Shown here piece by piece: positions 1 through 5,188 of a stretch of 5,188 nucleotides of DNA. Numbering within the stretch: the first letter of the stretch is position 1; each line of letters opens with the position of its first letter. The stretch spans positions 5,465-10,652 of the forward strand of contig DEJD01000006.1 of the NCBI GenBank assembly GCA_002353215.1. The letters run 5' to 3'. The stretch is from Prevotellaceae bacterium UBA2757. GTDB lineage: Bacteria; Bacteroidota; Bacteroidia; Bacteroidales; Bacteroidaceae. The position numbers and the translations under genes were made by a program. The notes under the pieces were generated by a model. The model was not told where the DNA came from. It saw only the letters and a list, made by a program, of their open reading frames with translations, and ran no database searches.

Positions 1-318
1 CTCATAGGCATTTGGACTACAAACGTGATGGAACGCTACTGGGGAGAAGATCCTCGAGCTGTAGTAATCGATGAACCGTTAGGCACTTGGATGGCATGCC
101 TGGGAGTGTGCTACTTTGACGGACCTTTTTGGCAAGTGACAGTTCTTGCCACATTGGGATTCCTATTCTTTCGCATCATCGACATAAAAAAGCCCTTAGG
201 ATGCCGATGGGTAGATAATAATGTGCATGGCGGCTGGGGATGTATGGCAGACGACCTGCTGGCAGGATTTTATGCTATGATACTCACACTCATAGTGCGT
301 TTCCTACTGTTTCAGTAG
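1..318 (+). CDS. pgpA: Phosphatidylglycerophosphatase A, C-terminal part (5' truncated by window edge)
   Basis: PgpA dephosphorylates phosphatidylglycerol phosphate to phosphatidylglycerol at the inner membrane, the last step of PG synthesis. The reading frame is open from base 1, so the gene starts outside the window; 105 residues plus the TAG stop are present, about two thirds of a typical PgpA of roughly 150-170 residues. The family signature is visible: the acidic VIDEPLGTW motif (Asp24-Glu25 of the fragment, like the VDE.xG.W motif of PgpA), FRIIDIKKP in the middle, and the ADDLLAGFYA motif with an Asp pair at fragment residues 84-85. Hydrophobic stretches lie around fragment residues 34-58 and 88-104, fitting a polytopic membrane protein. 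An in-frame GTG at 25 and ATG at 28 are internal, because conserved-looking sequence continues upstream of them. The gene converges on queE with 3 bp between stops. Confidence 0.9.
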   Translation, partial: LIGIWTTNVMERYWGEDPRAVVIDEPLGTWMACLGVCYFDGPFWQVTVLATLGFLFFRIIDIKKPLGCRWVDNNVHGGWGCMADDLLAGFYAMILTLIVRFLLFQ

Positions 319-321
319 GAA
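301..321. terminator. Perfect 9-bp hairpin at the pgpA/queE convergent junction, possible bidirectional terminator
   Basis: TTCCTACTG (301-309) and CAGTAGGAA (313-321) are exact reverse complements separated by TTT. The stem covers the last four sense codons and the stop of pgpA and ends one base before the queE stop codon. Being symmetric, it would form in transcripts of either strand, which suits a convergent gene pair. Neither side is followed by a clear U-tract, so intrinsic termination is not certain; a 3'-end stabilising hairpin is an alternative. Confidence 0.5.
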
Positions 322-909
322 TCACCTAACGTTAAGTATCTTATGGAGTTGCAAAGACAACTTCCATTTAGGATGCTGAAGAATATAGTCAAGTGTTTGC
401 TTGACTATTTTTTTTGTATCCTCGGGATTACCTGTGTCACAAGGCTGGAGATAATAATAATCGGCTTCGATGTCATCATAGAGCGACATATCATTCTTGC
501 CGGTAAAGACTACTTTGAGTTCGTCGATATGGGAGAGCCTGAGTTTAGCTGTTTCAGCATCGTTGTACTCAAACTTAGGACTGCATGTGATATGGTCAAT
601 TGGAAGAGAAACAGGTCTGGAGCCGTTTGTCTCCATGGCTATTATCCTGCCTATAGCATGGATTGCATCGCAAAGAGGAGTATCTGCAAACAGCGAAGGT
701 TCTCCGCCGGTAAGTACAACCATCGGAGCCGGATATTTCGATATCTCACTGCATATATCAGCTGCAGTCATCATAGTTCCCTCCTGATGTTTTGTATCGC
801 AGAAGGGGCAATGAAGATTGCAACCTGAAAAACGAACGAAGACCGCAGCGCACCCTGCGTTGTGGCCTTCCCCTTGTATAGAATAGAATATCTCGTTTAT
901 CTTATACAT
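322..909 (-). CDS. queE: 7-carboxy-7-deazaguanine synthase (radical SAM)
   Basis: QueE converts 6-carboxy-5,6,7,8-tetrahydropterin (the QueD product) to 7-carboxy-7-deazaguanine, using S-adenosylmethionine, a [4Fe-4S] cluster and Mg2+, in the cytosolic pathway to preQ0 and queuosine. The 195-residue product has all expected marks: the YSIQGEG substrate-loop motif at residues 9-15, the cluster-binding Cys30-x3-Cys34-x2-Cys37 followed by Asp38-Thr39, the TGGEP SAM-contacting motif at 67-71, METNG at 92-96, SPK at 110-112, LQP at 154-156 and SLQLHK at 185-190. The length is that of the short QueE form (E. coli QueE is about 223 residues). The ATG lies 2 bp after the queD stop, implying co-transcription and probably translational coupling. 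A GAGG about 10 bases upstream, inside the end of queD, is the only SD-like element here and may be chance. The 3' end meets pgpA tail to tail. Confidence 0.96.
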   Translation of the reverse strand: MYKINEIFYSIQGEGHNAGCAAVFVRFSGCNLHCPFCDTKHQEGTMMTAADICSEISKYPAPMVVLTGGEPSLFADTPLCDAIHAIGRIIAMETNGSRPVSLPIDHITCSPKFEYNDAETAKLRLSHIDELKVVFTGKNDMSLYDDIEADYYYLQPCDTGNPEDTKKIVKQTLDYILQHPKWKLSLQLHKILNVR

Positions 910-911
910 AT

Positions 912-1271
912 CTAAAGCGCCTCACAGCCGTCAGATTTTTCATCATTAACATATACGGCTATATTGTCTTCCGATTCCTGAACACTCGCCTTATAACACT
1001 GCGGTATCTGTTCTGTAATCCATTTTGCTATGTTCTCAGCAGTCGGATTGAACGGAAGCAGTTCGTTCAGATTTCCGTGATCCAGATAACCATGAATTGA
1101 CTGTTTTATATGAGTAAAGTCGCAAACCATTCCATCTGAATTGAGTTCCTTAGCTTTGCAATAAATGGTTACAATCCAATTGTGCCCATGCATGTTGCAG
1201 CATTTGCTTTCATAACTCAGTTTCAGCTGGTGGCAAGCTGAAATTTCCATGCGTTTTGATACGTAGTACAT
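912..1271 (-). CDS. queD: 6-carboxy-5,6,7,8-tetrahydropterin synthase (QueD / PTPS-like)
   Basis: QueD converts 7,8-dihydroneopterin triphosphate to 6-carboxy-tetrahydropterin plus acetaldehyde, the step before QueE. The 119-residue protein (typical length for bacterial QueD) shows the zinc ligands His14, His28 and His30, with the latter two in the Cys24-xxx-HGH motif that carries the catalytic cysteine of QueD rather than the pattern of eukaryotic biopterin synthases. Further marks are VCDFTHIK (49-56), the catalytic Asp64-His65 in LDHGNLNE, the PTAENIA helix (76-82) and the pterin-anchoring Glu99 in VQES. The ATG at 1271 follows the asnA stop by 10 bp. Its leader (AATAAGT just before ATG) has no Shine-Dalgarno sequence, as is usual in Bacteroidota. 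The tail after about residue 108 is acidic and probably disordered. Confidence 0.95.
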   Translation of the reverse strand: MYYVSKRMEISACHQLKLSYESKCCNMHGHNWIVTIYCKAKELNSDGMVCDFTHIKQSIHGYLDHGNLNELLPFNPTAENIAKWITEQIPQCYKASVQESEDNIAVYVNDEKSDGCEAL

Positions 1272-1281
1272 ACTTATTTAA

Positions 1282-2319
1282 TTAAATGAGTGGCATACCT
1301 GCAGCAGCACATTCCTTCCTCATATCCTCCGGCCATATGCTTGCCTGAATTTCGCCTACATGAGCCTTCTGGAGCAATACCATACACAAACGGCTCTGAC
1401 CTATTCCACCGCCAATACTAAGCGGCATTTCATCGTTGAGCAGTTTCTTGTGGAAGTATAGATTCTTACGATCTTCTTTCCCTGTCAGTTCCAACTGACG
1501 CAACAGAGCCTCTTTATCAACTCTCACACCCATAGAAGAAAGTTCGAGTGCACGGTTCAGAATAGGATACCAGATAAGGATATCACCGTTAAGTCCTTTA
1601 AATCCGTCAGAGTTTGGAGTACTCCAATCGTCATAGTCTGGAGCTCTGCCATCGTGAACCTCGCCATCGCCGAGTTTTCCGCCAATACCCATGATGAATA
1701 CAGCTCCATACTTCTTACAGATAGCATCTTCGCGCTCCTTTGGTGTCTTGTCAGGATACATCTGACGCAATTCCTCACTATGAATAAAATGAATTTCTTC
1801 TGGCAGGAATGATTTTATATTCGGATAGGTCTCGTGTACCAGATATTCCGTTCGCAGAATAGCAGAATAAATGTCGCGAACAATCTTCTTAAGGAAGTCG
1901 AGGTTGCGATCTTCAGCTGTTATAGTGCGTTCCCAGTCCCACTGATCTACATAGAGCGAATGGATATTATCCAGTTCTTCGTCGCCTCGTATGGCATTCA
2001 TATCCGTATAGAGTCCGTATCCTGGTTCGATGCCGTATTCACCAAGCATCAAGCGCTTCCACTTTGCCAGCGAATGAACTACTTCAGCTGTCTGTTCGCC
2101 CATATCTTTGATAGGAAATGTCACAGGACGCTCCACTCCATTCAAGTCGTCGTTAATGCCTAAACCGCGCAACACGAATAATGGAGCGGTAACTCTGCGC
2201 AACCTAAGTGCCGTACTCAGGTTCACCTGAAAGAATTCCTTTATCAGCTTTATTCCTTGCTCAGTCTGAGTTGGGGTAAGTAGTTGTTTGTAGCCCTCAA
2301 CTTTTACCAATTTACTCAT
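1282..2319 (-). CDS. asnA: Aspartate--ammonia ligase (asparagine synthetase A)
   Basis: AsnA makes L-asparagine from L-aspartate, ammonia and ATP (giving AMP and PPi) in the cytosol. It has a class II aminoacyl-tRNA-synthetase-like fold and does not use glutamine. The 345-residue product aligns by eye over its whole length with E. coli AsnA (330 residues): VVHSLAKWKR (80-89), the highly conserved VDQWDWER (124-131), IHFIHSEEL (176-184), GIGGKL (211-216), RAPDYDDWSTP (225-235), LNGDILIW (243-250), ELSSMGVRVD (259-268) and the class II motif 3 GGGIGQSR (303-310). The chosen ATG at 2319 places the N-terminus slightly before that of E. coli AsnA and sits about 33 bp downstream of a good -7 box. 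It is the first gene of the asnA-queD-queE cluster. No truncation or lost motif is seen. Confidence 0.97.
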   Translation of the reverse strand: MSKLVKVEGYKQLLTPTQTEQGIKLIKEFFQVNLSTALRLRRVTAPLFVLRGLGINDDLNGVERPVTFPIKDMGEQTAEVVHSLAKWKRLMLGEYGIEPGYGLYTDMNAIRGDEELDNIHSLYVDQWDWERTITAEDRNLDFLKKIVRDIYSAILRTEYLVHETYPNIKSFLPEEIHFIHSEELRQMYPDKTPKEREDAICKKYGAVFIMGIGGKLGDGEVHDGRAPDYDDWSTPNSDGFKGLNGDILIWYPILNRALELSSMGVRVDKEALLRQLELTGKEDRKNLYFHKKLLNDEMPLSIGGGIGQSRLCMVLLQKAHVGEIQASIWPEDMRKECAAAGMPLI

Positions 2320-2351
2320 ATTACTTTTTGCTTCTTTTTACAAATTTTGCG

Positions 2352-2382
2352 CAAAGTTAGGCATTAAAAATTATTTTGCAAC
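2352..2382 (-). promoter_or_regulatory. Bacteroidota-type promoter of asnA-queD-queE
   Basis: Read on the minus strand, GTTG (2382-2379) is followed after 19 bases by TAACTTTG (2359-2352). The latter matches the Bacteroidota -7 consensus TAnnTTTG exactly, and GTTG matches three of four bases of the -33 TTTG element at the expected spacing. Transcription would start near 2345, leaving a short leader of about 25 bases before the asnA ATG. This is the only such promoter found ahead of the three-gene cluster. Confidence 0.65.
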
Positions 2383-2401
2383 ACAAAACGGCAAAATTAT
2401 T
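2369..2401. repeat. Imperfect inverted repeat over the asnA -33 region (candidate operator or weak terminator)
   Basis: AATTATTTTGC (2369-2379) and GCAAAATTATT (2391-2401) are reverse complements at 10 of 11 positions with an 11-bp spacer, so the half-site centres are 22 bp apart, about two helical turns. That geometry fits a dimeric regulator, and the left arm covers the -33 element of the asnA promoter. On minus-strand RNA the same dyad forms an A/U-rich hairpin followed by UUUUU, so it might also end transcripts of the upstream DUF3078 gene, though the stem would be weak. Which role applies cannot be decided from sequence. Confidence 0.4.
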
Positions 2402-2446
2402 TACAAAGTGTTAGCATTTAAGACTGATTTTCTTGACAAAATAAAC

Positions 2447-3718
2447 TCAGAACTTATATGCCAATCCCAATGTGAAATATTCGCGGAACTGAAAGAAACC
2501 GAGTTTTTCGTCCCAGTATTTCTTGTCACGGTTATCGTCAAATCTCCACAATGTGAATATTTCTGTCTGCAGGTAGCGGTTGAAAGAATATGTAAGTGCG
2601 TTTTCCCATTCTGCTTCTACATAATTATATGTAGTATAATAGTAGAGACGGCTTCTCCACACAAGATTCTTCACTATGTTGATATTACAGTTTGCCTCCA
2701 GCTTAGAACCGAAGTCGTGTTGGTGGCGCAAACCGTCACGCAATTTATATTCTTTGATAATCACATCGTCTCCTCCACCCACATATCGCAATTTGTATGA
2801 CAATGGGAGCACAGCCACCGACAACACATTATTATTCTTCAGTTTGGGTTTATAGTCCATACCTAATGACAGATAGAGATCCAAAGGAGCGAAGAAGGCA
2901 GAATAGCGTACTTTATCATTCACCTTGTAACCGTTCATCAGCTGGGTCTGAGCCTCAGTAGAAAAAGTGTAGTAGAAATCGCGGTATGCCTTCAGACCGA
3001 ACTTACTCATCAAGTACAATTTGTTATCACTCGGAATATACTTATGTACGGTATCGCTCTTCGAATTGATGAATCCCAGACGCATTTCAAGTCTGTTGTC
3101 CCATTGAATGCGTTTCTGGTCATTATAGTTTGCCTCAGCCAATAGAGAACTCAGAAATGTCATATTGTTATTTGCTCCCTTATACCACATCTCAGAGAAA
3201 TAATTCTGAGAGAACTGCAGGGAGAATTCGCATTTTGTAGTCCAGAAGTTAGGACGTTCTATCTCAAGACCTATGTCAAGAGGCCCTACCAAATCAGCCA
3301 CATTCTTCTGTTCTTTATTCAGAAGCAACAGACTTGCAACTGCAGCATCGCTGGCTTTTGTAGCAGTTTTGTCCGCAGCAGCATCGTTAGCAACCAGTCT
3401 CTGTCCCTCTACCATCCTATCATGGTAAAGAAAATCGGTAGGATGTTCCATGTATGTCTTAAAGAGAGCCATGTCCATCAGTGAATCGAGCCTCTCACGC
3501 TGCTTCATACCGTCTGTTTCTACAGGCACTTCCTGCTTCTGTTCCGTCTGCGGAGTCCAGTCCAACTGAAACGCTCGTTTCGTGGCTTCGTTTCTATATA
3601 CTCTCGGACCTACTACCTTAAATAAATATGGTGATATGCGCAAACTATCCGGCACTTCAGCAGCAGATATAGCACACAGAGAAAACAAACAAACAAAAAT
3701 ATATAGTCTAAAATTCAT
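2447..3718 (-). CDS. DUF3078-type outer-membrane beta-barrel protein with signal peptide
   Basis: Function is unknown. The product (423 residues from the ATG at 3718) begins with a Sec signal peptide: MNFR, a hydrophobic core at about residues 5-19 and a likely cleavage after SAA at 20/21. No proper lipobox surrounds Cys10 or Cys15, so it is probably not a lipoprotein. A charged, probably flexible region (about 57-107) and an Ala-rich linker (about 110-129) precede the conserved part, which starts near Trp159 with alternating hydrophobic strands, the NYFSEMWYKGANNN motif (172-185) recalling the N-W-x-x-GG-x-N signature of DUF3078 proteins, many Tyr/Trp girdle residues, and a C-terminal YKF ending in Phe, typical of Bam-assembled outer-membrane barrels. 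An upstream in-frame ATG at 3742 is rejected because it overlaps the promoter -7 box and would put eight extra residues before the signal peptide. The gene is divergent from the small basic-protein gene. The DUF3078 assignment is by recognition, not by search. Confidence 0.8.
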   Translation of the reverse strand: MNFRLYIFVCLFSLCAISAAEVPDSLRISPYLFKVVGPRVYRNEATKRAFQLDWTPQTEQKQEVPVETDGMKQRERLDSLMDMALFKTYMEHPTDFLYHDRMVEGQRLVANDAAADKTATKASDAAVASLLLLNKEQKNVADLVGPLDIGLEIERPNFWTTKCEFSLQFSQNYFSEMWYKGANNNMTFLSSLLAEANYNDQKRIQWDNRLEMRLGFINSKSDTVHKYIPSDNKLYLMSKFGLKAYRDFYYTFSTEAQTQLMNGYKVNDKVRYSAFFAPLDLYLSLGMDYKPKLKNNNVLSVAVLPLSYKLRYVGGGDDVIIKEYKLRDGLRHQHDFGSKLEANCNINIVKNLVWRSRLYYYTTYNYVEAEWENALTYSFNRYLQTEIFTLWRFDDNRDKKYWDEKLGFFQFREYFTLGLAYKF

Positions 3719-3739
3719 TGTTTTGTAAAAAATTATGCA

Positions 3740-3747
3740 CAAAGGTA
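3740..3747 (-). promoter_or_regulatory. -7 promoter box of the DUF3078 gene
   Basis: On the minus strand these bases read TACCTTTG, an exact match to the Bacteroidota -7 consensus TAnnTTTG. Transcription would start roughly at 3732-3735, giving a leader of about 15 bases before the ATG at 3718. No good TTTG is found 19-21 bases upstream, so the -33 element is weak or absent. Confidence 0.55.
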
Positions 3748-3768
3748 CGTTTTTTCAATTATTATCTT

Positions 3769-3776
3769 TACCTTTG
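3769..3776 (+). promoter_or_regulatory. -7 promoter box for the small basic-protein gene (and possibly rng)
   Basis: TACCTTTG matches the Bacteroidota -7 consensus exactly. Transcription would start near 3782, leaving a leader of about 60 bases before the ATG at 3841. The -33 position (about 3746-3749, TACG) matches TTTG poorly and overlaps the opposing -7 box. The leader shows no strong hairpin and no Shine-Dalgarno sequence. Confidence 0.6.
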
Positions 3777-3840
3777 CACGCGATTTTATAGCCTGAAAAC
3801 GACGAAATCATATATTATTAACATTTAATCAATAACGAAT

Positions 3841-3930
3841 ATGCCAAACGGTAAGAAAAAGAAAAGACACAAGATCTCTACTCACAAGCGTAAGAAGAGA
3901 CTGAGAAAGAATCGTCACAAGAGCAAGTAA
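3841..3930 (+). CDS. 29-residue highly basic COX24/AURKAIP1 (mS38, bS22-like) small ribosomal protein
   Basis: A 29-codon frame from ATG to TAA. The product has 11 Lys, 5 Arg and 3 His, no acidic residue and no predicted membrane segment. The core HKISTHKRKKRLRKNRHK resembles the C-terminal motif of mitochondrial AURKAIP1/Cox24 (ribosomal protein mS38) and the tiny actinobacterial ribosomal protein bS22. Bacteroidota commonly carry a near-identical short protein beginning MPNGKKKKRH, annotated as AURKAIP1/COX24 domain-containing. From this family link it most likely binds rRNA in the small ribosomal subunit; that role in this organism is inferred. The start is set by the conserved MPNGKKKK beginning and by a -7 box 65 bp upstream. 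The leader ends in ATAACGAAT with no Shine-Dalgarno sequence. It lies 137 bp upstream of the RNase E/G gene on the same strand. Confidence 0.85.
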   Translation: MPNGKKKKRHKISTHKRKKRLRKNRHKSK

Positions 3931-3944
3931 GCTCACGTGCGTAA

Positions 3945-4023
3945 TACCATGTACAATGTACAAACACGACCCGCAAAGAATCTTCTTTGAAGGTTAACCG
4001 TGTCAGGTACTTTGTACATGGTA
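3945..4023 (+). promoter_or_regulatory. Long hairpin in the spacer between the small basic-protein gene and rng (candidate leader RNA, attenuator or repeat element)
   Basis: TACCATGTACAA (3945-3956) is an exact reverse complement of TTGTACATGGTA (4012-4023). Inside it the pairing can continue after a U-U mismatch with GTAC (3958-3961)/GTAC (4007-4010), then ACACG (3964-3968)/CGTGT (3999-4003), and a tip hairpin CAAAGAA-TC-TTCTTTG (3974-3989). The 7-base ATGTACA occurs twice in tandem (3949-3955, 3956-3962), so the right arm can also pair with the second copy (ATGTACAAA 3956-3964 with TTTGTACAT 4011-4019). The structure is followed by AATTTATTTT, moderately U-rich. It could end most transcripts of the small gene, act as a 5' control element of the RNase gene, or be a short dispersed repeat. 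This fills most of the gene-free stretch 3931-4067. Confidence 0.6.
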
Positions 4024-4067
4024 ATTTATTTTAAGAAATCGTTCTTTTAAATATTTAATTTGCAAAA

Positions 4068-5188
4068 ATGACTAGCGAACTCATCATTGATGCACAGCCG
4101 CAGGAGGTAACCATTGCCCTTCTTGAAGATGAGAAACTCGTGGAGTTTCAGAAAGAAAGTCAAGATTCACACTACTCCGTAGGCAACATCTATGCTGGCA
4201 AAGTCAAAAAGGTGATGCCGGCACTGAATGCATGTTTTATTGATGTTGGTCATGAACGCGAAGCATTTCTGCACTACCAAGATCTGAGTTCACAATTTCC
4301 CTCACTGAAGAAATACGTGAAGCAAGTAGTAAGCGACCGCAAGAAACTTGCACCTATGGCAAAGGCTCAATCTATGCCGGATTTGCCTAAGGTGGGAAAC
4401 ATACAGGACGTACTCGAACTGGGACAAGAGGTGATAGTACAAATCACTAAAGAGCCCATAAATACCAAAGGACCACGTCTGACAGGAGAAATTTCATTTG
4501 CCGGACGATTCCTCGTTCTCATTCCATTTACCGACAAGGTATCGGTAAGTACTAAAATTAAATCGAAAGAAGAACGGGTACGACTGAAGCAACTTATTCA
4601 GAGCATCAAGCCACGCAATTTTGGAGTCATCGTACGCACCGTAGCAGAAGGAAAACGGGCAGCCGAACTGAATAACGAGCTGTCAATCCTTATCAGTTAC
4701 TGGAACGACAGCATTGCAAAACTCCAAAAGGCAAATACGCTACCGGCTCTGATTCATGAGGAGACAAGCCGCACGGTTTCGATGCTTCGTGATGTCTTCA
4801 ATCCTTCCTACGAAAGTATTCACATCAACGATGAAGAAGTATTTAAGGAAGTACAAAACTATGTGTCGCTTATAGCTCCAGAGAGGGCTGGAATAGTGAA
4901 ACTCTACAAAGGCAACATCCCTATCTTCGACAACTTCAACGTAACGAAGCAGATTAAGTCGGGACTCGGACGAACCATCAGTTACAAGCACGGAGCCTAT
5001 CTCATCATCGAACACACAGAGGCACTCCACGTGGTTGATGTCAATTCCGGCAACCGTTCACGAGGTATCGAAAACCAGGAAGACAACGCCTTTGAAGTAA
5101 ACATGGGAGCAGCAGCAGAACTGGCCCGACAACTGCGTCTGAGGGATATGGGCGGTATTATCGTAGTCGATTTCATCGATATGGACAC
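4068..5188 (+). CDS. rng: Ribonuclease E/G family endoribonuclease, N-terminal part (3' truncated by window edge)
   Basis: RNase E/G enzymes cleave single-stranded, 5'-monophosphate-sensitive sites in rRNA precursors and mRNA. The frame is open from the ATG at 4068 to the window end (373 full codons of an expected roughly 520). Visible parts in order: the N-terminal LIIDAQPQEVTIALLEDEKLVEF (5-27); an S1 domain beginning SVGNIYAGKVKKV (37-49) with ACFIDVG (55-61) and EAFLHYQDL (65-73); a Lys-rich insertion of about 35 residues inside the S1 domain (about 78-112), usual in Bacteroidota members; QITKEPINTKGPRLTGEIS (125-143), the 5'-sensor/RNase H-like start; and the catalytic magnesium ligands Asp324 in VVDVNSG and Asp368 in IVVDFIDMD, corresponding to E. 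coli RNase E Asp303 and Asp346. The zinc-link cysteines and small domain lie beyond the window. ATG is preceded by TTTGCAAAA without Shine-Dalgarno. It may be read from the promoter at 3769. Confidence 0.95.
   Translation, partial: MTSELIIDAQPQEVTIALLEDEKLVEFQKESQDSHYSVGNIYAGKVKKVMPALNACFIDVGHEREAFLHYQDLSSQFPSLKKYVKQVVSDRKKLAPMAKAQSMPDLPKVGNIQDVLELGQEVIVQITKEPINTKGPRLTGEISFAGRFLVLIPFTDKVSVSTKIKSKEERVRLKQLIQSIKPRNFGVIVRTVAEGKRAAELNNELSILISYWNDSIAKLQKANTLPALIHEETSRTVSMLRDVFNPSYESIHINDEEVFKEVQNYVSLIAPERAGIVKLYKGNIPIFDNFNVTKQIKSGLGRTISYKHGAYLIIEHTEALHVVDVNSGNRSRGIENQEDNAFEVNMGAAAELARQLRLRDMGGIIVVDFIDMD

Noticed and set aside
343..828. 161-codon plus-strand open frame, with a second 96-codon one at 497-787
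   Set aside because: Both lie opposite queE, whose product has every radical SAM and QueE motif; they have no recognisable family features and are shadows.
1557..1778. 73-codon minus-strand frame inside asnA
   Set aside because: Out-of-frame shadow of a full-length, well-conserved AsnA.
1834..2163. 109-codon plus-strand frame opposite asnA
   Set aside because: Antisense shadow; no promoter or protein family features.
2320..2446. Searched for a riboswitch (for example preQ1) ahead of the asnA-queD-queE cluster
   Set aside because: The predicted leader is only about 25 bases and shows no aptamer-like stem-loop and pseudoknot pattern.
2408..2800. 130-codon plus-strand frame opposite the end of the DUF3078 gene
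   Set aside because: Cys/Phe/Val-rich antisense translation of beta-strand codons; no supporting signal.
3986..4014. Possible separate rng promoter: TTTG (3986-3989), 18 bp, TACTTTG (4008-4014)
   Set aside because: The -7 box is one base short of TAnnTTTG and both parts lie in arms of the strong hairpin, which explains their sequence better; kept only as a possibility.
4033..4046. Small hairpin AAGAA-ATCG-TTCTT before rng
   Set aside because: Five mostly A-U pairs; too weak and too likely by chance in A/T-rich DNA.
4740..5188. Two minus-strand frames (4740-5030 and 4997-5188) opposite rng
   Set aside because: The plus strand here encodes the catalytic part of RNase E/G with both catalytic aspartates; the minus frames are shadows.

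Overview
The window looks like a piece of a Bacteroidota chromosome, most likely Prevotellaceae or a close relative. This is inferred from four things: the protein families present (a DUF3078-type outer-membrane protein, a RNase E/G with a Bacteroidota-style insertion, a 29-residue basic COX24/mS38-like protein), promoter boxes that fit the Bacteroidota -7 consensus TAnnTTTG, start codons with A/T-rich leaders and little or no Shine-Dalgarno sequence, and moderate GC content. The species assignment is an inference. All genes look like ordinary chromosomal ones; I see no mobile element, CRISPR array, tRNA or rRNA.

Left part (1-2446): the 3' end of pgpA (phosphatidylglycerophosphatase A, + strand) converges on a tight minus-strand cluster transcribed asnA -> queD -> queE. 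The gaps are 10 bp and 2 bp, so the cluster is very likely one operon. AsnA makes asparagine from aspartate and ammonia. QueD and QueE carry out two consecutive steps of 7-deazaguanine (queuosine precursor) synthesis. A Bacteroidota-type promoter lies just upstream of asnA, within a cluster of TTTTGC/GCAAAA half-sites. A perfect 9-bp hairpin sits exactly at the pgpA/queE convergent junction.

Middle (2447-3840): a minus-strand gene for a secreted or outer-membrane beta-barrel protein of DUF3078 type, then a compact divergent promoter region in which two TACCTTTG boxes face away from each other as an inverted repeat.

Right part (3841-5188): a 29-codon highly basic gene resembling the COX24/AURKAIP1 (mS38, bS22-like) small ribosomal protein, a 137-bp spacer containing a long hairpin with alternative left arms, and the 5' two thirds of a RNase E/G gene that runs off the window. 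The right half therefore concerns ribosome and RNA metabolism, and the asnA-que operon concerns asparagine and (through queuosine) tRNA modification, including tRNA-Asn. No clearly new multi-gene system is visible. The most interesting parts are the structured spacer before RNase E/G, the mirrored divergent promoter and the asnA-que linkage.
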